Shown here piece after piece: positions 33,510-42,272 of a stretch of DNA of 46,392 bases. Source of the DNA: DASSWG01 sp041689995 (GTDB lineage Bacteria > Bacteroidota > Bacteroidia > Flavobacteriales > Flavobacteriaceae); NCBI GenBank assembly GCA_041689995.1, contig JBDNFD010000120.1, positions 1-46,392 of the forward strand, given 5' to 3'. Each line of letters begins with the position of its first letter. The first letter of the stretch is position 1. The notes beneath the pieces are model-generated. The model saw only the letters and a list, made by a program, of their open reading frames with translations, was not told the origin of the DNA and did not search any database. The position numbers and the translations under genes were made by a program.

Positions 33510-34952
33510 ATGGATAAAATTATTGGAAATTTTCAAGGTGTGGATGTGACTGTTGGTCACAGTTTACTCGAATTAAGCTATCTGATCGCTGCATTGCTTT
33601 TTGTTTTTGGCCTCAAAAAATTATCCCATCCAGATACCGCACGTACCGGAAATCTTTGGGCCGCGGGGGGAATGTTATTGGCTATTATAACGACAATTTT
33701 TCTTCACCAAAATGATTCCGGCGAAAATATTCCTCTGGCGAACCTTGTTTTAATCGGAATAGTGGTTGCGATCGCTTCCATTGTGGGTTGGATCATGGGC
33801 AAACGAGTGGGAATGACCAAAATGCCGCAATTGGTTTCATTGTTCAACGCAACGGGAGGGTTGGCTTCGGCTTTAGTGGCTGTTTTGGAATATCCGAATT
33901 TGATTGTTGGCGCCTATGGAATTATTCTTGTTAGTATTTTAGGACTTTTTATTGGTGCGGTCGCTTTTAGCGGAAGTGTGGTGGCATATCTAAAACTCGA
34001 TGGAAAAATTAAAGATTTTCGAGGCTCTTATATGACCTATTTTAATTTGCTTTTGTTAATATCAATTCTTGCCTTTTGTATTTGGATGATGCTTTCTGAA
34101 ACACCTCCAACAGAACAAGCATGGACAATTTGGGTGTTATTTGGCATGTCAGCCTTATATGGGATTAGTTTTGTCATCCCGATTGGTGGAGCCGATATGC
34201 CGGTAGTTTTGTCTTTGTTGAATGCTTTGACCGGAATTGCGGCAGCGGCGGCCGGATTCATTTATGGAAACCAAGCTATGATTCTTGGTGGTATTTTGGT
34301 GGGTGCCGCCGGAATGATCCTGACTGTTTTGATGTGCCGTGCCATGAATCGATCGTTGTTGAATGTTATTGTTGGCTCTTTTGGTGCAAATGCAGCTTCT
34401 GCCCAAGGAGAATCTAATGGGTTTGTAAAAGAAATGACTTTAACGGACGCTGCGGTTTTGTTAGCATATTCGAATAGCGTGGTCATTGTTCCGGGATATG
34501 GTTTGGCCGTTGCCCAGGCGCAACATACGGTGCACGAATTGGATGCCTTGCTTTCGGCCCGTGGAATCGATGTAAAATATGCGATTCATCCTGTTGCTGG
34601 TCGAATGCCCGGACATATGAACGTATTGCTGGCCGAAGCTGATGTGCCTTATGATAAATTGGTGGAAATGGATGAAATTAATCCAGATTTACCGCAAACA
34701 GATGTTGTGGTGGTAATTGGTGCGAACGATGTTGTGAACCCGTCGGCCAAAGAAGATACTACATCGCCAATTTATGGCATGCCGATTATAGAAGCATACC
34801 ACGCCCGAAATATAATTGTTATGAAACGCGGCGCGGGAAAAGGTTATGCGGGAATTGAAAACCCTTTGTTCTTTAATGATAAAACCAGAATGCTTTACGG
34901 AAATGCAAAAGATACCTTGCACAGTCTTGCAAATGAGATAAAGCAGATGTGA
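33510..34952 (+). CDS. pntB: NAD(P) transhydrogenase subunit beta
   Basis: A 480-residue subunit with the proton-conducting membrane helices (about 18-265, eight to nine segments, with NATGGLASALVA) followed by the NADP(H)-binding domain dIII (about 300-480). The latter shows VIVPGYGLAVAQAQHTVHELDALLSARG, YAIHPVAGRMPGHMNVLLAEA, DVVVVIGANDVVNPSA and MKRGAGKGYAGIENPLF, all standard for PntB. It completes the dI-dII-dIII set. Confidence 0.96.
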   Translation: MDKIIGNFQGVDVTVGHSLLELSYLIAALLFVFGLKKLSHPDTARTGNLWAAGGMLLAIITTIFLHQNDSGENIPLANLVLIGIVVAIASIVGWIMGKRVGMTKMPQLVSLFNATGGLASALVAVLEYPNLIVGAYGIILVSILGLFIGAVAFSGSVVAYLKLDGKIKDFRGSYMTYFNLLLLISILAFCIWMMLSETPPTEQAWTIWVLFGMSALYGISFVIPIGGADMPVVLSLLNALTGIAAAAAGFIYGNQAMILGGILVGAAGMILTVLMCRAMNRSLLNVIVGSFGANAASAQGESNGFVKEMTLTDAAVLLAYSNSVVIVPGYGLAVAQAQHTVHELDALLSARGIDVKYAIHPVAGRMPGHMNVLLAEADVPYDKLVEMDEINPDLPQTDVVVVIGANDVVNPSAKEDTTSPIYGMPIIEAYHARNIIVMKRGAGKGYAGIENPLFFNDKTRMLYGNAKDTLHSLANEIKQM

Positions 34953-34990
34953 TTTTAGAGATTAACCCAATAATTTATTTTTCTCTAAAA
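34953..34990. terminator. Possible bidirectional hairpin between pntB and murI
   Basis: Nine-base arms TTTTAGAGA (34953-34961) and TCTCTAAAA (34982-34990) around a 20-base A+T-rich loop, covering the murI stop codon. The stem is A+T-rich and the loop is long, so terminator activity is uncertain, but it is the only structure between these convergent genes. Confidence 0.35.
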
Positions 34991-35779
34991 ATCCAAACTC
35001 GAAAGGCTGAAATTGAATGGAGGTTCTGAAAGTTGCAATAATTCCCGAAGTACTGTCGGATTGGTATTGGTATAGAATTCAGGGATCCTTTGTTGTGTTT
35101 GTGCCAGTATTCCCAACTCCTTAAGGACGCTTTTTGTTTGTCGCGCGACGGCTTCCCCAGAATCAATGATTTTGACATTGTCTGGGAGCAAATTTTTTAT
35201 CTGCGGAATAAGATACGGATAATGGCTGCATCCGAGAACTAAGTAGTCGATTCCCTTTTCAATCATAGGTTTTAAAAGTCTTTCCAAAAGTGCGTAAGTT
35301 TCTTGGGAATCCTTAGCGCCATGTTCAATCGCTTCCACCAATCCTTTTCCTTCCACTTCAATAACTTCGATGTTTTTTGTGAATGTACTCGAAGTTTTCG
35401 CAAAAAGTTCACTGGATAAAGTTCCTTGAGTAGCGAGTATGCCGATTGTTTTGGTTTTTGAATTCAGTGCGGCTGGCTTTATGGCCGGTTCTATTCCCAA
35501 AATAGGTACTCTATATTTCAAACGAAGTTCATGGATCGCGTTTGTTGTAGCAGTATTGCATGCCACCACGATCAGTTTGCAATCCCGCAAGAGTAAATGC
35601 TCGGTGTTTTTAATACTCAAATTAATAATTTCCTTTTTGCTTTTCTTGCCATAGGGAGCATTTTTACTATCGGCCAAATAAATAATATGTTCCATCGGCA
35701 ATAATCGATGTATTTCCATGAAAATAGAGGTTCCGCCAACACCAGAATCAAAAAGGCCAATCGGTTGAGATGATTTCAT
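34985..35779 (-). CDS. murI: Glutamate racemase
   Basis: A 264-residue racemase that makes D-glutamate for peptidoglycan. The pattern is complete: PIGLFDSGVGGTSIF (with Asp11 and Ser12), PYGKKSKKEI, the first catalytic Cys in VVACNTATTNA (about residue 75), GIEPAIKPAA, and the second in LVLGCSHYPYLIPQI (near 185). The ATG at 35779 is used because the longer frame lacks a promoter and runs into the terminator of the OmpH gene. It follows the OmpH/bamA cluster in the same direction, but its own -7 box sits just before the start codon. Confidence 0.95.
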   Translation of the reverse strand: MKSSQPIGLFDSGVGGTSIFMEIHRLLPMEHIIYLADSKNAPYGKKSKKEIINLSIKNTEHLLLRDCKLIVVACNTATTNAIHELRLKYRVPILGIEPAIKPAALNSKTKTIGILATQGTLSSELFAKTSSTFTKNIEVIEVEGKGLVEAIEHGAKDSQETYALLERLLKPMIEKGIDYLVLGCSHYPYLIPQIKNLLPDNVKIIDSGEAVARQTKSVLKELGILAQTQQRIPEFYTNTNPTVLRELLQLSEPPFNFSLSSLDF

Positions 35780-35784
35780 TTTCG

Positions 35785-35792
35785 CAAAGCTA
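35785..35792 (-). promoter_or_regulatory. -7 box of murI, start-codon proximal
   Basis: TAGCTTTG on the minus strand, a perfect TAnnTTTG match, only 5 bp before the ATG at 35779. Transcription from it would start at or near the A of the start codon, which suggests a leaderless message. Confidence 0.4.
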
Positions 35793-35807
35793 AGAAAATT
35801 TATGACC

Positions 35808-35840
35808 AAAAAATGCGCTCTGGAATGGAGCACATTTTTT
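35808..35840 (-). terminator. Terminator of the ompH end of the bamA cluster
   Basis: Stem ATGTGCTCC / GAGCGCAT with one mismatch and a small loop, ending in TTTTTT on the minus strand and with matching A-tract on the other side. It lies 19 bp after the OmpH stop and about 30 bp before the murI start. Confidence 0.75.
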
Positions 35841-35858
35841 ATTTATCGGCCAACTTTG

Positions 35859-36374
35859 TTATTTGATGGCCATTTCAGTTTTCACATCTGACATTAAATT
35901 ATAACCATCAGAAAGAAGTACGCCAGTGCCGGGAGTGGAGTCGAGGACATAATCAAACCCTTTTGCTTTGGCTACTTTTTGAATAGCAGCTTGTGCTTTT
36001 GCATAAATAGGTTTCATTAATTCCTGCTCTTTATCCTGTAAGGTTTTGTACGCATTTTGTCGGAATTCAACAATTTTGTTTTTTGAAGTTTGCAACTCCA
36101 AAGTTCGGTTTTGATTTTCTTCATCAGTTTTGGTCGGGGCCTCCGCTTGGTATTTTTCGGAAAGACTTTGAGTTTCTTTCATCATATCCTCAACACTAGC
36201 TTTGTAGGTGTTCTGAAGTTGTTCTAGGTCGGTCATGGCAGTTTGATACTCTGGCATCGACTCAATTAACTCCTGAGAGGCGATATGCGCGATTTTTGAG
36301 GTTTGAGCATGAATGAACGATACGGACATTAGACCGAGGGTCATTGCTATAAAAAGTGATCTGAATTGTTTCAT
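35859..36374 (-). CDS. OmpH/Skp family periplasmic chaperone (171 aa)
   Basis: An exported Skp-like chaperone that holds unfolded outer-membrane proteins on the way to the Bam complex. Signal peptide MKQFRSLFIAMTLGLMSVSFIHAQ, then KIAHIASQELIESMPEYQTA, the typical start of OmpH, a helical coiled-coil arm (about 45-125, charged and without Cys) and the closing strands AKGFDYVLDSTPGTGVLLSDGYNLMSDV. Length matches the family (about 160-190). It follows the longer paralogue in the same direction, 58 bp apart, and ends at a clear terminator. Confidence 0.88.
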   Translation of the reverse strand: MKQFRSLFIAMTLGLMSVSFIHAQTSKIAHIASQELIESMPEYQTAMTDLEQLQNTYKASVEDMMKETQSLSEKYQAEAPTKTDEENQNRTLELQTSKNKIVEFRQNAYKTLQDKEQELMKPIYAKAQAAIQKVAKAKGFDYVLDSTPGTGVLLSDGYNLMSDVKTEMAIK

Positions 36375-36432
36375 TTTTAAAATGATTTAAGTGTTTGTGT
36401 TTAAATTATTTATTATTCCTGTTTTTACTCTT

Positions 36433-37251
36433 TCAATTTCCGTTCCTTTTTTGTTGACGGATGGCATTTATTGAATCGCGCTTTCTTTTGCGGTCTTCCC
36501 GTTGTTTTAAAAGAGCGTCGCGGCGGGCATTGAATTCAGCTTCTCGAATGGCGTTCAGTGAATCACGTTCGCTTTCCCGTGCATTCATTTTTTCTTGACG
36601 TTCACGTTCACGTTGGTCAATTTCCGCTTGTCGGTCGGCAGTTTCTTGTTTATCATCTTCAGCCTGAAGCACCGATTTATAAGGGTCTTCTTTCTCTTCC
36701 ACGTCCTTATTTCGCGCTTCTTCCCTTGAAGAACGTTTGATCATCATTAAAACCCGATCGCTGATATCGTGCCTTTTTGCTGAAAAAAGTAGTAAAGCTT
36801 CCGATGAATTTTCAAAAATAAAATCGTATTTTCTGGTTTCCCCAATTTCCTGTACCGCACTGAAAATTTGATCCTGCACAGGTTTGATCAATTGCCGTTT
36901 CATGGTGATCATATCTCCGGCGGGACCAAAACGTTTTTGTTGCAATTGCAATAATTGTTCTTCTTCAAATTGTATTTCCGCCAATCGTTCTTCAATTAAA
37001 TCTTTTGTCAATAAAGGTCGTTCGTTTTCAAGATTTTGCTTCATTTCATCAATGGCCTTTCTTTTCATTTCGAGCTCCGATTTCCATTGTTGTACTTTGG
37101 CATCAAGTTGAGTGGAAGCTTCTTGATATTCTGGTACATTTTCAAGGATATATTCCATATCAACGTAAGCAATTTGAAGGCCACGTTGGGCATGTATAGC
37201 AATACTTATAGAAAAGAATATCGTTGTTAGTAAAAAAAACCTTGTTTTCAT
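36433..37251 (-). CDS. OmpH/Skp family protein with long charged C-terminus (272 aa)
   Basis: Second Skp-like protein, between bamA and the shorter paralogue. Signal peptide MKTRFFLLTTIFFSISIAIHAQ, then LQIAYVDMEYILENVPEYQEA, a coiled-coil arm, and the closing segment ETRKYDFIFENSSEALLLFSA (about 135-160). Unlike normal Skp it continues for about 100 residues of charged, Arg/Glu-rich sequence, with two related units (ERDSLNAIREAEFN and KRDSINAIRQQKRN), probably a disordered or helical extension. It probably serves outer-membrane assembly; the extra tail could bind envelope partners. ATG at 37251 is chosen from the signal peptide. Confidence 0.85.
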   Translation of the reverse strand: MKTRFFLLTTIFFSISIAIHAQRGLQIAYVDMEYILENVPEYQEASTQLDAKVQQWKSELEMKRKAIDEMKQNLENERPLLTKDLIEERLAEIQFEEEQLLQLQQKRFGPAGDMITMKRQLIKPVQDQIFSAVQEIGETRKYDFIFENSSEALLLFSAKRHDISDRVLMMIKRSSREEARNKDVEEKEDPYKSVLQAEDDKQETADRQAEIDQRERERQEKMNARESERDSLNAIREAEFNARRDALLKQREDRKRKRDSINAIRQQKRNGN

Positions 37252-37293
37252 ATTATGCAAAGTTATAGAAAATATCGTGCCAAAATAGCAAAT

Positions 37294-39867
37294 TTAAAAC
37301 TGCTGTCCGATAATAAAATGGGTTTCCCAACCATTTGCTCCATCAAAAGTTCCCGGAATAGGATCGAAACCATATCCAAAATCGATACCTAATAATCCAA
37401 ATGCAGGCATGAACAACCGCAATCCCACTCCCGCAGATCGGCTTAGCTGAAATGGATTATAATCCTTGAACCCGTCAAATGCGGCACCACCTTCCAAAAA
37501 GCTGAGCACAAAAATTTTGGCTGATGGTTTTAACGAAATCGGATAGCGTAATTCCATGGTATATTTATTATATATTGTGGCCCCGTCATTAATGGTTTCC
37601 TCGCTCAAAATTGATCGGTTGACGGGAACAATGGACTGGTTAGGGTAACCGCGCAACTGAATGGTTTCCCTTCCGTCAAGGCTGTAACCTCCCAAACCGT
37701 CGCCACCCATATAAAATCGCTCAAAAGGAGGAATGCCGCGCGCTTGGTTGTAGGCATCCAAGAAACCGAATTCAACGGAGGAACGAAGCACCAATTTTCC
37801 GACAATGGTGTTGAACCATTCTGCATCGAATTTCAATTTATAATATTCAAGCCAATTGAACCTTTTTTGGTCGATTTCGGCCAAAGCGTCCGCATCCTGG
37901 TTCTCAATAGCAGTGACGCGGTTTGCTTGTAAAGTTTTATAATTAACACCGTTGAAAACAGAGTAGGGTGGGGTCAATTTTGCAATGATGCTGAAGCGTG
38001 AACCTTGGGTGGGGAAAATCGGATCAATGGCGGTATTGTCGCGGCTCAGTCCTAAGGTTACGGCAAAGTTGTTTGAATATCCGTTCGGGAAATTGAAAAG
38101 CCCCACATCATAATTCCGTAAATCATAATGTTTGAAACTTAAAGCGGTGGATAAAGTGAAATAGTCATCTGGAACGGTCAAACGTTTTGCAAGTCCGATA
38201 GAACCCCCGGTAATAAGGAAACTTTGGCTTCTATTCGCATCGCGGGTTCGGAAGTTGTATTGATATTGTATCGAATGCGAAAAGGAAGTAGTCAGTTGAA
38301 CAGGTTTTTGACCTCCTAGCCATGGTTCCGAAAAGGAAATACTGTAGGTCTGATAAAAACTACTGGCTTGCGCCCGCAGGGAAAGGGTTTGTCCATCGCC
38401 CATCGGTATGGGTTTCCAATATTCTTTATCAAAAATCCCCCTTAAAGAAAAATTATTGAAAGAAAGCCCCAACGTTCCCACAAAGCCGCCGCCGCCATAA
38501 CCGCCTTGTAATTGTATTTGGCTCGCTCCTTTTTCCATTACGGAATACTCTAAGTCCACAGTACCCGCATTGGGATCCACATTTTTAAAATCCGGGATCA
38601 AATGAGCGGCATCAAAAAATCCCAATTGACCTAATTCACGAACGGAGCGCATCACATCGGATTTGTTGTATTTTTGTCCTGGAAGGGTCCAAAGGTTTCG
38701 ATAGATTACATGATCGTTTGTTTTGTCGTTCCCAACAACATCCACGTGGTTGAAATAGGCTATTTTTCCTTCGTGAACCCTTATTTCAAAATCAATGGTG
38801 TCATTGTAAACCTGGGTTTCCACAACATTGAAATTTGAAAAGAGATATCCATTGTTCTGATATAAATTGGTGATATTTGTGCCATCGGGTTTTTCTTGGT
38901 CGGCAATTCGTTTTTGCAAAAGCGTAGCATTGTACACATCGCCTTTCTGGATTTGCAGAATTCTATGAAGCTGTTTGTCGCTGTAAATGCTGTTCCCCAA
39001 AAAAGAAATATCACCGAAATAATATTTTTCACCTTCTTCCACTTTCAGGTTTAAAGACACTAATTTTTTGTTGACTAAAATAACGGAATCTGAAATAATT
39101 CGGGCGTCGCGATATCCATTTTCCTTGTATTTTTGAATGATTGCTTTTTTGTCTTCTTGGTATTTTTCAGCAATAAATTTGGAACGTTTCCAGAACCTGA
39201 ACAAATTTCTTTTTTTGGTATTTTTCATTTGTCGACGAACTTTGGCGTCAGAAAACACATCATTTCCTTCAATTTGTATATTCTTGACTTTTACCCGTTC
39301 GTTTCGATCTACATGGACAATCAAATTGACACCATTGTTAGCGGTTGTGTCCGTTGTGGGGATAGTTCGAAGTTCGACTTTGGCGTTTAAATATCCATCA
39401 TCTTTATATTTATTTTCCACATAATTTTTTGTCGTCGTAATAAGGTTTTCGGTGACTTTAGTCCCAGCCTTGAGCTCGTTTTCTTTGATAATATCTTCCC
39501 GCTTGCTTTTTTTCTTGATGCCCTCCACACGAACATCGACCAAAGTGGGTACTTCTTTTATTTCGAGTTGCAACCAAATGCGGTCCCCTTCTATTTTTTT
39601 TGCATAGAAGTTTATGTCGCTAAAAAGACCAAGGTCCCAAAGCTTTTTCAGGATTTTACTTATTTTTTGTCCGGGCACATAAATTTCTTCCCCCACACGC
39701 AAACCCGTGTACGCGATCACCGTTTGCTCGTTGTAGTTTGAAGTGCCGGTAACTTCGATTCCCGCAATGGTATATTTTTCTCCCGAGGAAAGGAGCATGT
39801 CTTGGGCAGAACTATGGAAACCGAACGCAAAACATCCGATAAATAGAATAAATAATCGTTTTTTCAT
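37294..39867 (-). CDS. bamA: Outer-membrane protein assembly factor BamA
   Basis: An 857-residue BamA/Omp85. Signal peptide beginning MKKRLFILFIGCFAFGF, five POTRA domains (about 30-440; for example YTIAGIEVTGTSNYNEQTVIAYTGL and KNIQIEGNDVFSDAKVRRQM), and a 16-stranded barrel (about 460-857). The barrel contains the VRGF/IRGY-equivalent GYPNQS segment (ETIQLRGYPNQS) and ends in HFIIGQQF with a terminal Phe. It inserts outer-membrane proteins. ATG at 39867 is chosen for the signal peptide; upstream residues belong to the uppS overlap. It follows uppS by 7 bp. Confidence 0.95.
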   Translation of the reverse strand: MKKRLFILFIGCFAFGFHSSAQDMLLSSGEKYTIAGIEVTGTSNYNEQTVIAYTGLRVGEEIYVPGQKISKILKKLWDLGLFSDINFYAKKIEGDRIWLQLEIKEVPTLVDVRVEGIKKKSKREDIIKENELKAGTKVTENLITTTKNYVENKYKDDGYLNAKVELRTIPTTDTTANNGVNLIVHVDRNERVKVKNIQIEGNDVFSDAKVRRQMKNTKKRNLFRFWKRSKFIAEKYQEDKKAIIQKYKENGYRDARIISDSVILVNKKLVSLNLKVEEGEKYYFGDISFLGNSIYSDKQLHRILQIQKGDVYNATLLQKRIADQEKPDGTNITNLYQNNGYLFSNFNVVETQVYNDTIDFEIRVHEGKIAYFNHVDVVGNDKTNDHVIYRNLWTLPGQKYNKSDVMRSVRELGQLGFFDAAHLIPDFKNVDPNAGTVDLEYSVMEKGASQIQLQGGYGGGGFVGTLGLSFNNFSLRGIFDKEYWKPIPMGDGQTLSLRAQASSFYQTYSISFSEPWLGGQKPVQLTTSFSHSIQYQYNFRTRDANRSQSFLITGGSIGLAKRLTVPDDYFTLSTALSFKHYDLRNYDVGLFNFPNGYSNNFAVTLGLSRDNTAIDPIFPTQGSRFSIIAKLTPPYSVFNGVNYKTLQANRVTAIENQDADALAEIDQKRFNWLEYYKLKFDAEWFNTIVGKLVLRSSVEFGFLDAYNQARGIPPFERFYMGGDGLGGYSLDGRETIQLRGYPNQSIVPVNRSILSEETINDGATIYNKYTMELRYPISLKPSAKIFVLSFLEGGAAFDGFKDYNPFQLSRSAGVGLRLFMPAFGLLGIDFGYGFDPIPGTFDGANGWETHFIIGQQF

Positions 39868-39874
39868 TGATGCA

Positions 39875-40615
39875 TTAAGTAAGTTGCTCGCTGGTTTTTC
39901 CAAATCGTCGTTCTCTTTTTTGATAATTGTGAATGGCACGGTACAAATCTTCTTTTGTAAAATCGGGCCATAAAACATCGGTAAAATACAATTCAGCATA
40001 GGCTATTTGCCATAGCAAAAAATTGCTGATGCGCTGCTCGCCACTCGTGCGGATCAGCAAATCCACATCCGGTAAATTGCGGGTGTAAAGGTGCTCATTT
40101 ATGAGGGTTTCGCAAATATCATCAACCTGAATTGTATTATTTTTAACTTTTTCGCTTATTCTTTTTACTATGCTCGTAATTTCTTCCCTCGAACCGTAAC
40201 TTAATGCCAAAGTCAAGGTCATTGAAGTATTTGAAGCGGTTTTTTCTATAACTTCTTTCAATTCCTGTTGCGCTTTCTTCGGAAGGTTTTCGATACATCC
40301 AATGGAACTGAGATGAATGTCATTTTCCATGAGGGTGGGCAATTCCTTTTTTAAAGAAGAAACCAATAATTTCATTAGGGTTTTTACTTCGGGTTTTGGC
40401 CTGTTCCAATTTTCTGTGGAAAATGCAAATAATGTTAGGTTTTTTACTCCAATTTCCCTAGCTGCTTCTACCGTTTCACGCACAGAACGTGTTCCTCTTT
40501 CATGACCTGCAACCCGAAATAGTCCTTGTTTTTTTGCCCATCGTCCGTTGCCGTCCATAATAATGGCGATGTGCTTTGGAAGGCCGGTGGGATTTATTTT
40601 TTCTTTGAAATTCAT
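39875..40615 (-). CDS. uppS: Undecaprenyl diphosphate synthase
   Basis: A 246-residue cis-prenyltransferase that builds the C55 carrier lipid for peptidoglycan and other polymers. The core sequence is present: HIAIIMDGNGRWAKKQG (Asp21 binds Mg), GHERGTRSVRETVEAAREIGV, LTLFAFSTENWNRP, ALSYGSREEI, and the C-terminal substrate motifs PDVDLLIRTSGEQRISNFLLWQIAYAELYF and WPDF. The start codon overlaps the upstream DUF6089 stop (TAATG), so translation is coupled. It lies at the head of bamA and the OmpH genes, joining carrier lipid and outer-membrane assembly. Confidence 0.96.
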   Translation of the reverse strand: MNFKEKINPTGLPKHIAIIMDGNGRWAKKQGLFRVAGHERGTRSVRETVEAAREIGVKNLTLFAFSTENWNRPKPEVKTLMKLLVSSLKKELPTLMENDIHLSSIGCIENLPKKAQQELKEVIEKTASNTSMTLTLALSYGSREEITSIVKRISEKVKNNTIQVDDICETLINEHLYTRNLPDVDLLIRTSGEQRISNFLLWQIAYAELYFTDVLWPDFTKEDLYRAIHNYQKRERRFGKTSEQLT

Positions 40616-41283
40616 TAAAAACTACAGTAACAAGGTTTGCGCCCAAAAGTATAGGTCAGGGTTATTCCAGTGAACATATACCAATCGCTCGTAACAGGAT
40701 GTGCACCTTGGTTTTCCGTCAAACTTATGCCATCTAAATTATCGCTGAAAGTATAACGCGGCCCAATTTCAACGCCAAAGATCAAGCTGGGGGTAAGGGT
40801 TGTTTTTATTCCAAAAACCAAGGGAATTGAAAAATTCCAATTGTCGCCGTTTTCTTTTATTATTCCATCTTCCAGGTACAAACTATTCGCATGAAAAAAG
40901 GTGAGACCGGTATATAAATATGGTGTCATTTGTGGTTCATAAGTGTGCAGGTTCCATTCCCAAAAGGTATATTCCAGTCCCAAAGATGCCTCGGTGATCG
41001 TATTTTCAAAAGATAAGCCACGTTGCTTCCGCAGACCTTCGTTTGAATTGAAATCACTTGCTTCAATTTTTGCGTGGAGAAGGCTGAAACGAAAGGAATG
41101 GCGTGGGCTCCTGTTCCATTTAAAGATTATCCCGCCAACCAAGGTCTGCGGGGCAATATAAGTCGTGGGGCCGATATCGCCTATGTAATTGGCTCCCCCT
41201 ATGTAGGGGCCAATTTCATAAGTCTGGGAATATGTATTGTCAATGCAGAATATCATAATGACCACCAACGTTAAATACCTCAT
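40615..41283 (-). CDS. DUF6089 family outer-membrane beta-barrel protein
   Basis: A 222-residue exported protein. Signal peptide MRYLTLVVIMIFCIDNTYSQ and a beta-strand-rich body starting TYEIGPYIGGANYIGDIGPT, with strands such as RHSFRFSLLHAKIEASDF and TPYLYTGLTFFHANSLY, ending in TGITLTYTFGRKP. That is a small outer-membrane barrel typical of the DUF6089 family, which in Flavobacteriia regularly stands before uppS-bamA. The start is ATG at 41283, because an earlier start would add a non-signal peptide. Function is unknown; its conserved position suggests an envelope-assembly role. Confidence 0.75.
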   Translation of the reverse strand: MRYLTLVVIMIFCIDNTYSQTYEIGPYIGGANYIGDIGPTTYIAPQTLVGGIIFKWNRSPRHSFRFSLLHAKIEASDFNSNEGLRKQRGLSFENTITEASLGLEYTFWEWNLHTYEPQMTPYLYTGLTFFHANSLYLEDGIIKENGDNWNFSIPLVFGIKTTLTPSLIFGVEIGPRYTFSDNLDGISLTENQGAHPVTSDWYMFTGITLTYTFGRKPCYCSF

Positions 41284-41298
41284 AGATTTAAAAGTTTG

Positions 41299-41306
41299 CA
41301 AATATA
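41299..41306 (-). promoter_or_regulatory. -7 box of the DUF6089-uppS-bamA-ompH cluster
   Basis: TATATTTG on the minus strand, a perfect TAnnTTTG match, 15 bp before the ATG. The cluster from 41283 to 35859 probably starts here and ends at the terminator at 35808-35840. Confidence 0.55.
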
Positions 41307-41378
41307 ACAATTAAGTTTTCTCAAACTGGGTTTTCGTTGATTTTGTAATGAATATGATAAAACAAACTTGGAAGGGAT

Positions 41379-42272
41379 TTATTGTTTTCTATTGCGTTTA
41401 TCTTCTCCCCAAAGCAGTTTTTTTCGAAGTGTTTTTATGAAACTGCTTTCTTCCAGATTAACCAGACTAATTTTGAAGGGCGCTTTTCTTACCGTTAGAA
41501 CTGTATCTTTATGAAAAGTAATGGTTCGAGCATCTGTGGAAAGCAGAAAATGGTCTTCCCGTCCAGAGACTTTTATGGTCAGCACGGTATTATCTGGAAT
41601 TACCAATGGTCGAATATTGAGATTGTGCGGCGCAATCGGATTGATTATCAGCGCATTTGTCAATGGTGAAATGATGGGGCCACCGCAGCTTAAGGAATAG
41701 CCCGTGGAACCGGTGGGGGTGGAAATAATCAATCCATCCGCCCAATATGCGTTTAAATATTCGCCGTTTAACCAAACTTCTGCGGTGAGCATGGAAGTTG
41801 TGTTTTTCCGAATAACTGTAATTTCGTTCAACGCAATTTTCATTCCTGCGATTTCCTCGTTTTCTGGAGAGGTTTCAACTTCGAGTAAACTACGTTCCGA
41901 AATGGTATATTTTTTTTGTAATATATTGGAAACTGCCTCGCGGATTCCTGACTTTTGGATGGTGGCCAAGAAACCCAATCTTCCTGTGTTGATGCCCACA
42001 ATTGGAATGTTCAGATCTTTTATGAACGTTGCCGTTTTTAAAATGGTGCCGTCGCCCCCAATGCTGAAAAACAAGTCGTAAGAATTGTCCAATTCTTCAA
42101 AAGTTCGAAAATTTGGATAATGTTTGGAACTGGTTTTATTTTGATGGATAAGCCTGAGGAAATTTTCCTCGATCACCACTTCAATATTTTCTTCGGACAG
42201 GACGCTGAGCAGTTCATGGATATACCTGCCTGAACCTTCGTGATAAAATTGACCGTAAATACCGACTTTCAT
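41379..42272 (-). CDS. nadK: NAD kinase
   Basis: A 297-residue kinase that phosphorylates NAD to NADP. The nucleotide-binding GGDGT motif lies at residues 72-76 (FSIGGDGTILKTA), followed by GINTGRLGFLA, the LNE(I/V) motif and the substrate-loop GLIISTPTGSTGYSLSCGGPII, standard for the family. Length is normal. Its start overlaps the stop of the CBS-domain gene by ATGA. Together with the transhydrogenase operon in this window it sets the NADP(H) supply. Confidence 0.95.
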   Translation of the reverse strand: MKVGIYGQFYHEGSGRYIHELLSVLSEENIEVVIEENFLRLIHQNKTSSKHYPNFRTFEELDNSYDLFFSIGGDGTILKTATFIKDLNIPIVGINTGRLGFLATIQKSGIREAVSNILQKKYTISERSLLEVETSPENEEIAGMKIALNEITVIRKNTTSMLTAEVWLNGEYLNAYWADGLIISTPTGSTGYSLSCGGPIISPLTNALIINPIAPHNLNIRPLVIPDNTVLTIKVSGREDHFLLSTDARTITFHKDTVLTVRKAPFKISLVNLEESSFIKTLRKKLLWGEDKRNRKQ

